Assembly: GCA_964236105.1 (NCBI GenBank) | Contig: CAXSBC010000003.1 | Coordinates: 62,001-126,000, forward strand | Length of the DNA: 64,000 nucleotides | From: Lichenicola sp964236105 | GTDB taxonomy: Bacteria; Pseudomonadota; Alphaproteobacteria; Acetobacterales; Acetobacteraceae | Direction of reading: 5' to 3' | Shown: in pieces, positions 26,489 to 35,327 of the stretch | Layout of the letters: each line of letters opens with the position of its first letter | How positions within the stretch are numbered: the stretch's first letter is position 1 | Position numbers and translations under genes: made by a program | The notes under the pieces: model-generated | Seen by the model: only the letters and a program-made list of their open reading frames with translations | What the model was told of the DNA's origin: nothing | The model's database searches: none

Positions 26489-27573
26489 CGGATCTTCAGC
26501 GTGGCCAGGCCGGCGAGGCCCAGCACCATCGAGACGATCCAGAACCGGATGACGATCTTGGATTCCGCCCAGCCCAGCTTCTCGAAATGGTGGTGCAGCG
26601 GCGCCATCCGGAACACGCGCCTGCCGGTGCGCTTATACCAGCCGACCTGGATCACCACCGACAGCGTCTCGACCACGAACAGGCCGCCGACGATGCACAG
26701 CACGAGCTCATGCTTGACCGCGACCGCGACCGCGCCGAGCGCGCCGCCGAGCGCCAGGCTGCCGGTGTCGCCCATGAACACCGCAGCCGGCGGCGCGTTG
26801 AACCACAGGAAGCCGAGGCCGGCACCGATCAGGGCGGCCAGGAACACGCCGAGCTCGCCGGTGCCGGGAACCGGATGCAGCTGCAGGTAGTCGGCGAAGA
26901 TCCGGTTGCCGACCAGGTAGGAGATCAGCGCGTACACCACGGCGGCGATGATCACCGGCACGATCGCCAGCCCGTCGAGCCCGTCGGTGAAGTTCACCGC
27001 GTTGCCGAAGCCGGTGATCACCAGCATGGCGAAGATCGGGAACGCATAGGAGAGCGGCAGCAGCGCCTCCTTCACGAACGGGAACGTCAGCGCGTTGGCG
27101 ATCGGCGGCGGCATCAGGCTCTCGATCCACCAGCCGGCGATCAGCGAGGCGCCGAACTCCGCGCCGAGGCGCACCCGCTTCGAGACGCCCTTGGTGTTGC
27201 GCCGCGACAGCTTGAGATAGTCGTCCGCGAAGCCCACCGCGCCGAACGCCACGGTCGCGAACGTCACCGCCCAGACATAGCCGTTCGACAGATCGGCCCA
27301 GAGCAGCGTCGAGACCAGCCAGCTGGCCAGGATCAGCACGCCGCCCATGGTGGGCGTGCCCGCCTTCTCGATCAGGTGACGCTCGGGCCCAAGCGTGCGG
27401 ATCGGCTGGCCTTCGCGCTGGATCTGCCGGAGCTTCGCGATCACCCGCGGGCCCAGCAGCAGGCTGAGCAGGAACGCGGTCAGGCAGGCGGCTCCGGAGC
27501 GGAAGGTGATGTAGCGGAACAGGTTGGCGATCGCGAACTGCTCCGCGAACGGGTGGGCCAGGTCGTAGAGCAT
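26485..27573 (-). CDS. mraY: Phospho-N-acetylmuramoyl-pentapeptide transferase
   Basis: Moves phospho-MurNAc-pentapeptide to undecaprenyl phosphate to make lipid I. The 362-residue polytopic protein has the Mg-binding FADDYLK, the NFTDGLDGLA loop with catalytic Asp, FMGDTGSLALGG and the histidine loop PLHHHFEKLGW, all diagnostic of MraY. Its start shares one base with the murF stop (TGATG). Confidence 0.97.
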   Translation of the reverse strand: MLYDLAHPFAEQFAIANLFRYITFRSGAACLTAFLLSLLLGPRVIAKLRQIQREGQPIRTLGPERHLIEKAGTPTMGGVLILASWLVSTLLWADLSNGYVWAVTFATVAFGAVGFADDYLKLSRRNTKGVSKRVRLGAEFGASLIAGWWIESLMPPPIANALTFPFVKEALLPLSYAFPIFAMLVITGFGNAVNFTDGLDGLAIVPVIIAAVVYALISYLVGNRIFADYLQLHPVPGTGELGVFLAALIGAGLGFLWFNAPPAAVFMGDTGSLALGGALGAVAVAVKHELVLCIVGGLFVVETLSVVIQVGWYKRTGRRVFRMAPLHHHFEKLGWAESKIVIRFWIVSMVLGLAGLATLKIR

Positions 27574-28973
27574 CAGGCGGCGTCCGCGGCAGCCGGCGCT
27601 GTGAGAGCCGAGACCACGTCGCGCATGCGGCTGCCGTAGCTGCCCTTGACCAGCACCACGTCGCCCGCGCGCAAGGCGGACAGCACGACGGGCGCCAGGC
27701 TGCGCGCATCGGCGGCATGACCGCCGCGCATCGTCTCGGGCAGGGTGTCGAACAGGAACTTCATCATATCGCCCGAGCAGTAGACGACGTCCGCCGACTC
27801 GCGGACGCCCTGGTTGAGATCTTCGTGCTCGGCCCGGGCGAACCGGCCGAGCTCGAGCATGTCGCCGAGCACCGCGACGCGGCGGCCTGCCGGCATCAGC
27901 TTCAGCACCGACAGGGCCGCCCGCATCGAGGCGCCCGAGGCGTTGTAGCTCTCGTCGAGCAGGGCGGCGTCGCCCCCCAGCAGCGGCCGCAGCGCGCCGC
28001 GGCCTTCCGGCGGACCGAAGCCCGCCAGTGCCGCCGCCGCGACGGCCGCATCGGCGCCGAGCGCGTGCACGGCGGCAAGGCAGGCGAGCGCGTTCATCGC
28101 CATGTGCCGCCCGGGCGCGGCGAGACGCAGCGGCACCTGCCGCCCGTCGAGCAGGACGGTGCCGCTCGAACCCTCGGCGCCCAGCACGAGATCGTCGAGG
28201 CGGGCGTCGGCGTCGGCGCCGTCGCCGAAGCGCACCAGGCGCGCCCCGGCCGCCACGGCCTGCCCGGCCAGACGCTCGACATGCGCGGCGGCGGCCGGGA
28301 AGATCGCGGTGCCATCGGGCGTCAGTGCGGCGAACAGCGAGCCCTTCTCGACCGCGATCGCCTCGAGGCTGCCCAGGTGGCCGATATGCGCGGCCGCGAC
28401 CGTCGTCACCACCGCCACGTGCGGCCGGACGAGGGCGGCAAGCGGCGCGATCTCGCCCGGATGGTTCATGCCGATCTCGCTGACGCAGAACATCGCCTCC
28501 CGCGGCAGCCGCGCCAGGGTCAGCGGCACGCCCCAGTGGTTGTTGTGCGAGGCCTCGGCCGCATGGGTCGGCCCGATCGCCGACAGGCCCGCGCGCAGCA
28601 TCTCCTTGGTGGTGGTCTTGCCGACGCTGCCCGTCACCGCGACCAGCCTGCCGGTGAAGCGCGCCCGTCCGGCGCGCCCCAGCGCGTGCAGGGCGGCAAA
28701 GCTGTCGGCGACATGCAGCAGCCGCGGATCGTCGCGGAGGGCGGCGGGCAGCGCGTCCGACGCATGCACCAGAGCCGCCGCGGCTCCCTTCTCCAGCGCG
28801 GCTGCGACATGCGCGTGGCCGTCGCCGCTGTCGCTGACCAGGGCAAGGAACAGCTCGCCCGGCAGCAAGGTGCGGGTGTCGATCGAGATGCCGGTGATCG
28901 CCGACGGCGGCGTGCCGCCGAAGCGGCCGTCCACGGCCCGCGCCACGGCGTCGCCGGTCCAGAGCGGGCTCAC
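27573..28973 (-). CDS. murF: UDP-MurNAc-tripeptide--D-Ala-D-Ala ligase
   Basis: Adds the D-Ala-D-Ala dipeptide to complete the pentapeptide. The ATP loop GSVGKTTTK is at about 115-123, SHNNHWGVPLTL follows, and DESYNASGASM is the C-terminal Mur motif. It has 466 residues. The GTG start overlaps the murE stop (GTGA). The frame is open further upstream inside murE, but there is no sign of a fused protein. Confidence 0.94.
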   Translation of the reverse strand: MSPLWTGDAVARAVDGRFGGTPPSAITGISIDTRTLLPGELFLALVSDSGDGHAHVAAALEKGAAAALVHASDALPAALRDDPRLLHVADSFAALHALGRAGRARFTGRLVAVTGSVGKTTTKEMLRAGLSAIGPTHAAEASHNNHWGVPLTLARLPREAMFCVSEIGMNHPGEIAPLAALVRPHVAVVTTVAAAHIGHLGSLEAIAVEKGSLFAALTPDGTAIFPAAAAHVERLAGQAVAAGARLVRFGDGADADARLDDLVLGAEGSSGTVLLDGRQVPLRLAAPGRHMAMNALACLAAVHALGADAAVAAAALAGFGPPEGRGALRPLLGGDAALLDESYNASGASMRAALSVLKLMPAGRRVAVLGDMLELGRFARAEHEDLNQGVRESADVVYCSGDMMKFLFDTLPETMRGGHAADARSLAPVVLSALRAGDVVLVKGSYGSRMRDVVSALTAPAAADAA

Positions 28974-30496
28974 GGCGCACCTGCCAGCGTCCGCACGGTG
29001 GCGACGTCGTCGAAGGGATGCATGATGCCGGCGATCGTCTGCCCCTGCTCGTGGCCCTTGCCGGCAACCGCCAGCACGTCGCCCGGCCGCAGCGCCGACA
29101 GCCCGGCCTCGATGGCGCGCGCGCGGTCGCCGACCTCCACCGCGCCCGGGCAGGCCGCCAGGATCTCGGCGCGTATGGCGGCCGGGTTCTCCGAGCGCGG
29201 GTTGTCGTCGGTGACGATCACCAGGTCCGCCAGACGCGCGGCGGCGGCACCCATCAGCGGCCGCTTGCCGCGATCGCGGTCGCCGCCGGCGCCGAACACG
29301 ATCACCAGACGCCCGCCGCCCTCTCCGGCATGCGGCCGCAGCGAGGCGAGCAGCCGCTCGAGCGCGTCGGGCGTATGCGCGTAGTCGACATAGGCGGCCG
29401 AGCCGTTCGGCAGGCGGGCGGCGAGCTGCATGCGGCCGCGCACGCCGACCAGCCGCTCCAGACGCCCCAGCACCGACGGCAGCGCCGCCTCGTCCGCCTC
29501 GGCGAGCACGGCGGCCAGCAGCACGTTGTCGGCCTGGAACCGGCCGGGCAGGGACAGGCGGATCTCGTGCCGGCTTCCCTGCGCCTCGACCTCCAGCACC
29601 TGGCCGTCGGGGAGCGACTGCGCGCGCCGCAGCCGGATCGCGCCACCGTTGCTGCCGACGGTGCGCAGCGTCAGCCGCCGCGCCTCCGCCAGCGCGCGCA
29701 GACGGTCCAGCGTCGCGGCATCCATGTCGGCGTTGGCTGCGGCCAGCCCGCCTTCCGGCAGCAGCTCGGCGAACAGGCGCAGCTTGGCCTCGCGGTAGGC
29801 CTCGAGCGTGCCGTGATAATCGAGATGGTCGCGCGTCAGGTTGCCGAACCCGGCCGCCGCCAGCCTGACCCCGTCGAGCCGGCACTGGTCCAGGCCGTGC
29901 GAGCTCGCCTCGATCGCGGCCACCTGCACGCCGCCCTCGGCCAGGGCCGCGAGCAGGGTCGCGAGGGCGATGCTGTCGGGGGTGGTCAGCACCGGGCCGG
30001 TCTCGGGCAGCGGCATGTCGGCCACCACCCCCAGCGTGCCGAGGCTGGCGGCGCGCGCGCCGCCCAGCGTCCAGAGCTGGCGCAGGAACTCGACCGTGCT
30101 GGTCTTGCCGTTGGTGCCGGTGACTGCGACCATCCGCTCGGGCTGGCGCCCGGCAAAAGCGGCGGCGAGACGGGCCAGCGCGCGTCGCGGCTCGGGTGTC
30201 GTGATCAGCGGGACCGGCGCCACGCCCGGCGGCCAGACGGTGCCGTCCGGCGCCAGCACCGCGACGGCGCCGCGCGACACCGCCTCGGCGATGTGGCGAC
30301 GGCCATCCTGGGCCGCACCCGGGAGGGCTGCGAACAGGTGGCCGGGCCGGACAAGACGACTATCGGCCGCGAGGCCGGTGATCGCGAGGCCTGCCGCCTG
30401 GTCCGGTAACGCAACGATGTCTCTCGCGAGGGCGCCCAGGCTGCCGGCACCTTTCCATGGTGCGGCGTTTCGGGGCGCGGTCGCGAGGACGTTCAT
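28970..30496 (-). CDS. murE: UDP-MurNAc-L-Ala-D-Glu--meso-diaminopimelate ligase
   Basis: Adds the third stem-peptide residue. The ATP loop GTNGKTSTVE is at about 127-136. DNPR at 431-434 is the motif that marks meso-diaminopimelate as substrate rather than lysine. LTRDHLDYHGT and FGAGGDRDRGKR are further Mur ligase signatures. It has 508 residues, with an ATGA overlap to ftsI. Confidence 0.96.
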   Translation of the reverse strand: MNVLATAPRNAAPWKGAGSLGALARDIVALPDQAAGLAITGLAADSRLVRPGHLFAALPGAAQDGRRHIAEAVSRGAVAVLAPDGTVWPPGVAPVPLITTPEPRRALARLAAAFAGRQPERMVAVTGTNGKTSTVEFLRQLWTLGGARAASLGTLGVVADMPLPETGPVLTTPDSIALATLLAALAEGGVQVAAIEASSHGLDQCRLDGVRLAAAGFGNLTRDHLDYHGTLEAYREAKLRLFAELLPEGGLAAANADMDAATLDRLRALAEARRLTLRTVGSNGGAIRLRRAQSLPDGQVLEVEAQGSRHEIRLSLPGRFQADNVLLAAVLAEADEAALPSVLGRLERLVGVRGRMQLAARLPNGSAAYVDYAHTPDALERLLASLRPHAGEGGGRLVIVFGAGGDRDRGKRPLMGAAAARLADLVIVTDDNPRSENPAAIRAEILAACPGAVEVGDRARAIEAGLSALRPGDVLAVAGKGHEQGQTIAGIMHPFDDVATVRTLAGAP

Positions 30497-32577
30497 CCGG
30501 ATGGCCGGACGTAGCTGACGTCACGCCGCAGCGATGCGGCCGGCGCGACGGTATCGGCGACGTGCTGGCCGCGCGGGGCCGCCGCACGGGCCGCCTTCGC
30601 CGCCTCCTTTTCCTGCCTGGCCGCGCGTGCGGTGATCAGCGGATCGCCCGGATCGTTGTTGGGCCCGAGCGCACGGGCGCCGGCCTCGACCGGCGGCGAC
30701 ATCGGGATCGAGAGCGCCGCCTCGATCTGGTCGGCGTTGCCGGTGACCGGGAACATCCCCAGCATCGGCGCGATGCGGGCAACGATGTTGTGCCATGTCG
30801 GCACGGCATTCCAGCCGGAGGTGTACCAGCCATGCGTCTCCGGGATCGCGACCGGGCTGTCGAGCATCACGTAGACCGCGTAGTGCGGGTCGTTCAGCGG
30901 AAAGATACCGGTGAACGCGGTGATGTTGACGTGCTTGAGATAGGCGCCGCCGGCGCCGACCTTTTCCGCCGTGCCGGTCTTGCCGCCGACGAAGTAGCCC
31001 GGGATATCGGCCTTGGCGCCGGTACGCTCGGGGTCCGGGCCCGCCACCACCATGCGCAGGATGCGGCGCAGCAGCGACGAGGTCTCCTCCGACAGCACCC
31101 GCACGCCCTGCGGGACGATCTTCGGCTCGGGTGCCGCGTGATCGTCCTGCAGGGTGTCCGCGACCTGCTGCAGCGGCGGCGCCAGGGACTCCGACGCAGC
31201 GTCCGTCCCGGGCTCGGGTCGCGCCAGCAGCGTCGGCTTGATCAGGATGCCGCCATTGGCGGTTGCCGCCGTGCCGCGGATGATGGCGAGCGGCGGCACC
31301 GCGACGCCGTGCCCGAACGCCACCGTCATCACCGCCGACTGGCCCCAGTTGCTCAGCCGCGGCAGCAGCGGGCGGGCGGCTTCCGGCAGCTCCACCGGCG
31401 CGCGCTCGAAGAAGCCCATCATCCGCAGCCAGTCCTGCTGGCGCTTGGCGCCGGCATCGAGCGCCATGTGGGCGGCCGCCGGATTCGACGACAGCGCCAG
31501 CGCTTCCGGCATCGCCAGCCAGGGTGCGAAGTGATCGGTCTTCATGTCGGAGATGGTGAAGCGTCCGACATGGATCGGCCGCGTCGAGAACTTGTCCCAC
31601 ACATGCGCGACGCCGTCCTGCAGCACCATCGCCGCGGTCTGCAGCTTGAAGGTCGAGCCGGGCTCGTACAGGCCGGTGACGGCGCGGTTGAAGCGCTCGT
31701 CGTCGTTGGCCTTGTTGTAGAGGTTGGCGTCGTAGTCGGGCAGGCTGACCATCGAGATGATCTCGCCGGTGCGCACGTCCATGACGATCGCGCAGGCGCC
31801 GATGGCGTGGAACTTGTCCTTCGCCGCCAGCAGCTCCTCGCGCACGACGCCCTGCACCTTGACGTCGAGCGACAGCCGCAGCGAGGCGTGGTCGCTGTTC
31901 AGCCGGTGGTCGAAGAACCGCTCGACGCCGCCGACGCCGTGATCGTCGACATCCACCGCCCCCATGATCTGCGCGGCAGTCCGCCCAAGCGGATAATGCC
32001 GCTTCTCGCCCGGCTCGAAATAGATCCCGGGAATGCCGAGATCGTTGATCGCGAGCTCGCGGTCGGGCGGGATGTCGCGGGCGATGTAGACGAACTGCTT
32101 CTTCGACGACAGCCGGCGCACCGTCTCGTCGAGATCGAGCTTGGGCAGCACGCGCTTGAGCCTGGCCGCCGCGTCCGCCGGATCGATCAGCTCGAGCGGA
32201 TTGGCGAACACGGCCGCCATCGGCAGCGAGATCGCCAGGATCTGGCCGTTGCGATCGGTGATGGTGGCGCGGTGCACATGCGGCAGCCCGACATCGTCCG
32301 CATACAGGCTGTGCGGATCGGTCCTGATGACCGGGATCTGCGGCACCTGCGATTCGATCTGCCGCCGGGCCGGGGCCATCGGGAACAACACCGTCGCCGC
32401 CGCCAGCTTCAGCGACACGGCCGCGAACAGGCAGGTGAAGCCGCCCGCCGCCGCCAGCAGCCGCACGCGCATCTTCTCCAGCGCCGCACGCTGCGCCAGC
32501 TCGCGCCCCGTCACCCGCACGATGGTCTCGCGGTCGAGCAGCGGGTCGTGGCCGGGACGGTCGCTGGCGTCGGTCAT
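30493..32577 (-). CDS. ftsI: Septal transpeptidase FtsI (PBP3)
   Basis: A class B penicillin-binding protein that cross-links septal peptidoglycan with FtsW. A basic cytoplasmic start is followed by a single membrane helix (about 40-64), a pedestal domain, and the transpeptidase with Ser308-x-x-Lys311 (EPGSTFK), SSN at 363-365 and KTGT at 533-536. The length of 694 residues is above E. coli FtsI, largely through an Ala/Arg-rich C-terminal tail after about 640. It is three bases from ftsL. Confidence 0.95.
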   Translation of the reverse strand: MTDASDRPGHDPLLDRETIVRVTGRELAQRAALEKMRVRLLAAAGGFTCLFAAVSLKLAAATVLFPMAPARRQIESQVPQIPVIRTDPHSLYADDVGLPHVHRATITDRNGQILAISLPMAAVFANPLELIDPADAAARLKRVLPKLDLDETVRRLSSKKQFVYIARDIPPDRELAINDLGIPGIYFEPGEKRHYPLGRTAAQIMGAVDVDDHGVGGVERFFDHRLNSDHASLRLSLDVKVQGVVREELLAAKDKFHAIGACAIVMDVRTGEIISMVSLPDYDANLYNKANDDERFNRAVTGLYEPGSTFKLQTAAMVLQDGVAHVWDKFSTRPIHVGRFTISDMKTDHFAPWLAMPEALALSSNPAAAHMALDAGAKRQQDWLRMMGFFERAPVELPEAARPLLPRLSNWGQSAVMTVAFGHGVAVPPLAIIRGTAATANGGILIKPTLLARPEPGTDAASESLAPPLQQVADTLQDDHAAPEPKIVPQGVRVLSEETSSLLRRILRMVVAGPDPERTGAKADIPGYFVGGKTGTAEKVGAGGAYLKHVNITAFTGIFPLNDPHYAVYVMLDSPVAIPETHGWYTSGWNAVPTWHNIVARIAPMLGMFPVTGNADQIEAALSIPMSPPVEAGARALGPNNDPGDPLITARAARQEKEAAKAARAAAPRGQHVADTVAPAASLRRDVSYVRPSG

Positions 32578-32580
32578 GGA

Positions 32581-33477
32581 TCAGTTGCCGTCGGACAGCG
32601 GCACCGGCGCCGGCAGCGCGGCGCGGCCGGAGCCGAGCGACGAGCCGAGTCCCGAGCCTGCGGCGGCGGGACCGGGGTAGGCTGCCGGGCGCGGCGCGGC
32701 CCAGGCGGCATGCGCCGGACGCCAGCTTGCCGCGGCGATCAGCTGCGCACGGCCATAGCTGCTGACGGCGGTCGTCAGCGGCCGTGTCGGCGGCGCATAG
32801 ACATAGGCGGCAAGCCGCGTCGGCGCGGTCGGGTGCGAGGCGAGGCGGCGGGCTGCCGGATCATGGACCGGCGCGTGTGCCGCGGCGCGGTGCGGCGCTG
32901 CCTGCGGCGCCACCGCCGGCGCCGTCGCATCGTCGGCGTCCGACGCGCCGCCGGCATCGGCGAGCTGCGTCTCGCGGCGCGGCGCCGCGTCATGCGCGGC
33001 CAGGGTGCGCGCGGCCCGGTGCGATGCGACCAGGTGCTGGTCGATCTGCGCGATCGCCACGCCGTCGGTTCCGGCCGCATGATCCGGCGTCGGCGAGGCG
33101 GCGACGTCCGGGGTGGCGGAGGGCGGGGCGCCGATCAGGCCTGGCGCGGTTGCGGGCGTCGCGATCGGATGCGGCGGGGTCTCCGGGCCCGGTGCCGGCA
33201 GGCGCTTGTCGAGCGACGCGAGCTGCACGAACTGGGTCGGCGCCATCGCCTGCAGCTGCGGCAGGAACCGGGTCGCCAGACCCTGCAGCCGGTCGGGCTG
33301 GTTCAGCAGCGCCCACTCGGCGCGCAGCATCGCGGTGCGCTCCCGCGTCTGCTGGGTATCGGAGACGATCTTCGAGATCTGCTGGTCCAGCAGCGTGGTC
33401 TGGTGCTTTTCCGAATACAGATAAAGGCCGGAGGCGCCGGCCAGCAGGGCGCAGACGCAGGTGAAGGGACGGATCAT
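32581..33477 (-). CDS. ftsL: FtsL-like division protein with long Ala/Pro/His-rich tail
   Basis: Identified as FtsL mainly by position between rsmH and ftsI and by layout: a very short N-terminus, one membrane helix (about residues 5-20) and a coiled-coil-like stretch (22-70) ending in WALLNQPDRLQGLATRFLP, a motif common in alphaproteobacterial FtsL. FtsL links FtsB and FtsQ to FtsW and FtsI. The protein is 298 residues, while family members are usually near 100-150. The extra roughly 190 residues are rich in Ala, Pro, His and Thr and would lie in the periplasm. It overlaps rsmH by ATGA. Confidence 0.82.
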   Translation of the reverse strand: MIRPFTCVCALLAGASGLYLYSEKHQTTLLDQQISKIVSDTQQTRERTAMLRAEWALLNQPDRLQGLATRFLPQLQAMAPTQFVQLASLDKRLPAPGPETPPHPIATPATAPGLIGAPPSATPDVAASPTPDHAAGTDGVAIAQIDQHLVASHRAARTLAAHDAAPRRETQLADAGGASDADDATAPAVAPQAAPHRAAAHAPVHDPAARRLASHPTAPTRLAAYVYAPPTRPLTTAVSSYGRAQLIAAASWRPAHAAWAAPRPAAYPGPAAAGSGLGSSLGSGRAALPAPVPLSDGN

Positions 33478-34463
33478 CGTGCGTCTCCGGCGGAGAGGGT
33501 CGGGTTGGGTGTGGCGTGGATGCGTTCGAGCGCGCGCAGCTTGGCGCTGCGGGCCCGCGGGTTGATGCGGCACTCGGCGTCGCCCGGACGGCGCGCGCGG
33601 TTGGCGACCAGCCGGAAGGCGGCCGGCGCCGCGGGTCTGCCGAGTCCGCCCGGATCGTGCCGGGACGGCGCCGGCGTGCGGCCGGCCGCCTCCACCATGA
33701 ACCGCTTGACGATCCGGTCCTCGAGCGAGTGGAACGACACCACCACCAGACGGCCGCCGGGACGCAGCAGCCGTGCCGCCTGCGCCAGCCCGTCCTCGAT
33801 CTGGCCGAGCTCGTCATTGACCCGGATGCGCAGCGCCTGGAACGAGCGCGTCGCCGGATCGAGCCCCGACTTCTCCTGCGGCACCACGCGACGGATGATC
33901 GAGGCAAGCTGCAGCGTCGTCTCGATCGGCGCCTGCAGACGTTCGGCGACAACGGCGCGCGCGATGCGCCGCGACAGCCGCTCCTCGCCGAACTGATAGA
34001 GCACGTCTGCGAGTTCCGCTTCCGGCAGCGTGTTCACGAGGTCGGCCGCACTCGGGCCGTCCAGGCTCATGCGCATGTCGAGCGGCCCGTCGTTGCGGAA
34101 CGAGAAGCCGCGCTCGGCCTGGTCGATCTGGAACGACGACACGCCGAGATCGAGCACCACGCCGTCGAGCGCGTCCACGCCGCGCTCGGCCAGCAGCGAC
34201 AGCATGTCGCCGAAGCCGCCCTGCACGAGGTGCAGCCGGTCCAGGCCGTCGGCGGCACGCAGCGCTGCCGCCATCGCGACGCCGCGGGCGATCGCGTGCG
34301 GATCGCGATCGATCGCCCACAGGGTGCAGCGCGCGCCGGTCAGGATCGCGCTGGCATAGCCGCCGCCGCCGAAGGTGGCGTCGAGATAGACCGCGTCGTC
34401 GACGGGACGCAGCGACTCCAGCACTTCGGCCAGCATGACCGGCAGGTGACCCGGTTCGGGCAA
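33474..34463 (-). CDS. rsmH: 16S rRNA (cytosine(1402)-N(4))-methyltransferase
   Basis: Methylates N4 of C1402 in 16S rRNA (formerly MraW). Blocks seen are GHLPVMLAEVLE, the SAM loop DATFGGGGYA, VLDLGVSSFQID and SFHSLEDRIVKRF. The conserved H-x-PVML lies before the first ATG (34436), so the start must be upstream. The only reasonable codon between it and the mraZ stop is TTG at 34463, which gives 329 residues. That choice is tentative because no strong ribosome site is seen. Confidence 0.93.
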   Translation of the reverse strand: MPEPGHLPVMLAEVLESLRPVDDAVYLDATFGGGGYASAILTGARCTLWAIDRDPHAIARGVAMAAALRAADGLDRLHLVQGGFGDMLSLLAERGVDALDGVVLDLGVSSFQIDQAERGFSFRNDGPLDMRMSLDGPSAADLVNTLPEAELADVLYQFGEERLSRRIARAVVAERLQAPIETTLQLASIIRRVVPQEKSGLDPATRSFQALRIRVNDELGQIEDGLAQAARLLRPGGRLVVVSFHSLEDRIVKRFMVEAAGRTPAPSRHDPGGLGRPAAPAAFRLVANRARRPGDAECRINPRARSAKLRALERIHATPNPTLSAGDAR

Positions 34464-34477
34464 GGCGGTGCGCGCGC

Positions 34478-34972
34478 TCAGGACGCGGCACCCAGAACGG
34501 ACGGCGCGCTGCGCCCGACCGCAGGCAGCGTCACGCCGCGGGCACGCGAGCGCGCTTCCTGACGGCGCCGCTCGGCCGCGGCGGGTTCCCAGATCTGGAA
34601 ATGGTGGCCGAGGCCCATGAACGCGACCGACTCGGTGAGTGCCGCATGCGCGGTCAGCGCCTCGGGAAGCAGCACGCGGCCTTCCTTGTCCGGATCGACC
34701 GGATAGGCGTCGCCGTAGATCGAGAGGGCAAGGTCTTCCTGATCGTCGCTGAACATGTCCAGCCGGCTCAGGCTGGGTCCGAGCGCCAGGAAGGCAGGCA
34801 TCGGCCAGGCCTCGATGCAGGGATGCTTGGGCGACTGGCGCAGCACCAGCAGAGCCTCGCCGGGCGCGGCCTGCGGCGTCTGGGCGCGCAGGATGCCGCG
34901 AAAGCCGGCAGGGATCGAGACCCGCCCCTTGGCATCCAACCGGTTCTGGTGCGTGCCAAGGAACACACTCAC
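34478..34972 (-). CDS. mraZ: Transcriptional regulator MraZ
   Basis: A DNA-binding protein of the SpoVT-AbrB fold that represses its own division and cell-wall operon in E. coli. The two family repeats are visible: NRLDAKGRVSIPAGFR near the N-terminus and DPDKEGRVLLPEAL in the second half. The GTG at 34972 (start VSVFLGTHQ) has GGAGG nine bases upstream. It gives 164 residues, slightly longer than E. coli MraZ through an Arg/Ala-rich tail. It is the first gene of the cluster, and TGGG boxes lie about 145 bases upstream. Confidence 0.93.
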   Translation of the reverse strand: MSVFLGTHQNRLDAKGRVSIPAGFRGILRAQTPQAAPGEALLVLRQSPKHPCIEAWPMPAFLALGPSLSRLDMFSDDQEDLALSIYGDAYPVDPDKEGRVLLPEALTAHAALTESVAFMGLGHHFQIWEPAAAERRRQEARSRARGVTLPAVGRSAPSVLGAAS

Positions 34973-35115
34973 CGATGCCCCCCTCCCGCACCGGATAACC
35001 CGGCTCAAGCCGCCCCCACGGCATATCAAGATGGCGCAGTCCGAGTGCGCCCTGTCCTCTGGTCCGGCTTCTGCTGCCGGAGCAACTGAGACAGCCTGAT
35101 TACATCGGATAACCG

Positions 35116-35139
35116 TGGGATATCATGGGAAATCGTGGG
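35116..35139 (+). promoter_or_regulatory. Three TGGG boxes, likely MraZ operator
   Basis: TGGG occurs at 35116-35119, 35126-35129 and 35136-35139, exactly ten bases apart and in the same direction, each preceded by a similar trinucleotide (CCG, TCA, TCG). E. coli MraZ binds TGGGN repeats with five-base spacers upstream of its own operon, which is the same period. The repeats read on the plus strand, while mraZ is transcribed from the minus strand. They sit about 145-167 bases before the mraZ start. Confidence 0.75.
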
Positions 35140-35146
35140 CGGTCAA
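35118..35146 (-). promoter_or_regulatory. Candidate promoter of the mraZ-dcw operon
   Basis: On the minus strand TTGACC (35146-35141) is followed after 17 bases by ATATCC (35123-35118). The -35 is good, the -10 poor. The TGGG boxes fall in the spacer and -10, a position where a bound MraZ would block polymerase. This supports but does not prove the call. Confidence 0.35.
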
Positions 35147-35327
35147 ACTAAAGGGCCCGTCAAAACGGCGGAAAACGGCCACTCACATCCGATGAGGCAA
35201 GTCCATTGCCATGGGACGGCAATGCAATTTAGCAGCAAACACCCGCTGTTCTTGTTCTTGTTTTGTTCACGTTTAGGTCGTCTTGCATTAGGTGCTCGCC
35301 ACGGTTGAATCATCGGCGGAGAAGGGT

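Larger units (their letters stand above)
34973..35327 (-). other. Intergenic region between rnpB and mraZ
   Basis: This 355-base stretch is the most AT-rich part of the window and holds no gene I can support. It contains the mraZ boxes (35116-35139), a candidate promoter and a GGAGG ribosome site for mraZ. A small inverted repeat lies at 35204-35210/35218-35224 and a C/T-rich tract near 35250-35268. The rnpB transcript must end here, but I see no clear intrinsic terminator. Confidence 0.6.

Noticed and set aside
27573..29885. murF frame extended into murE as a possible fusion
   Set aside because: The murE product is complete and conserved, murF has a GTG start in the overlap, and the extension reads as Arg/Ala/Gly filler.
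35204..35224. Seven-base inverted repeat between rnpB and mraZ as rnpB terminator
   Set aside because: The stem is short and not followed by a T-run in the rnpB direction.
35307..35311. GAATC site (possible CcrM methylation, GANTC) before mraZ
   Set aside because: A single site in 64 kb of scanning by eye is not evidence of cell-cycle control; no paired CtrA-like TTAA boxes were seen.
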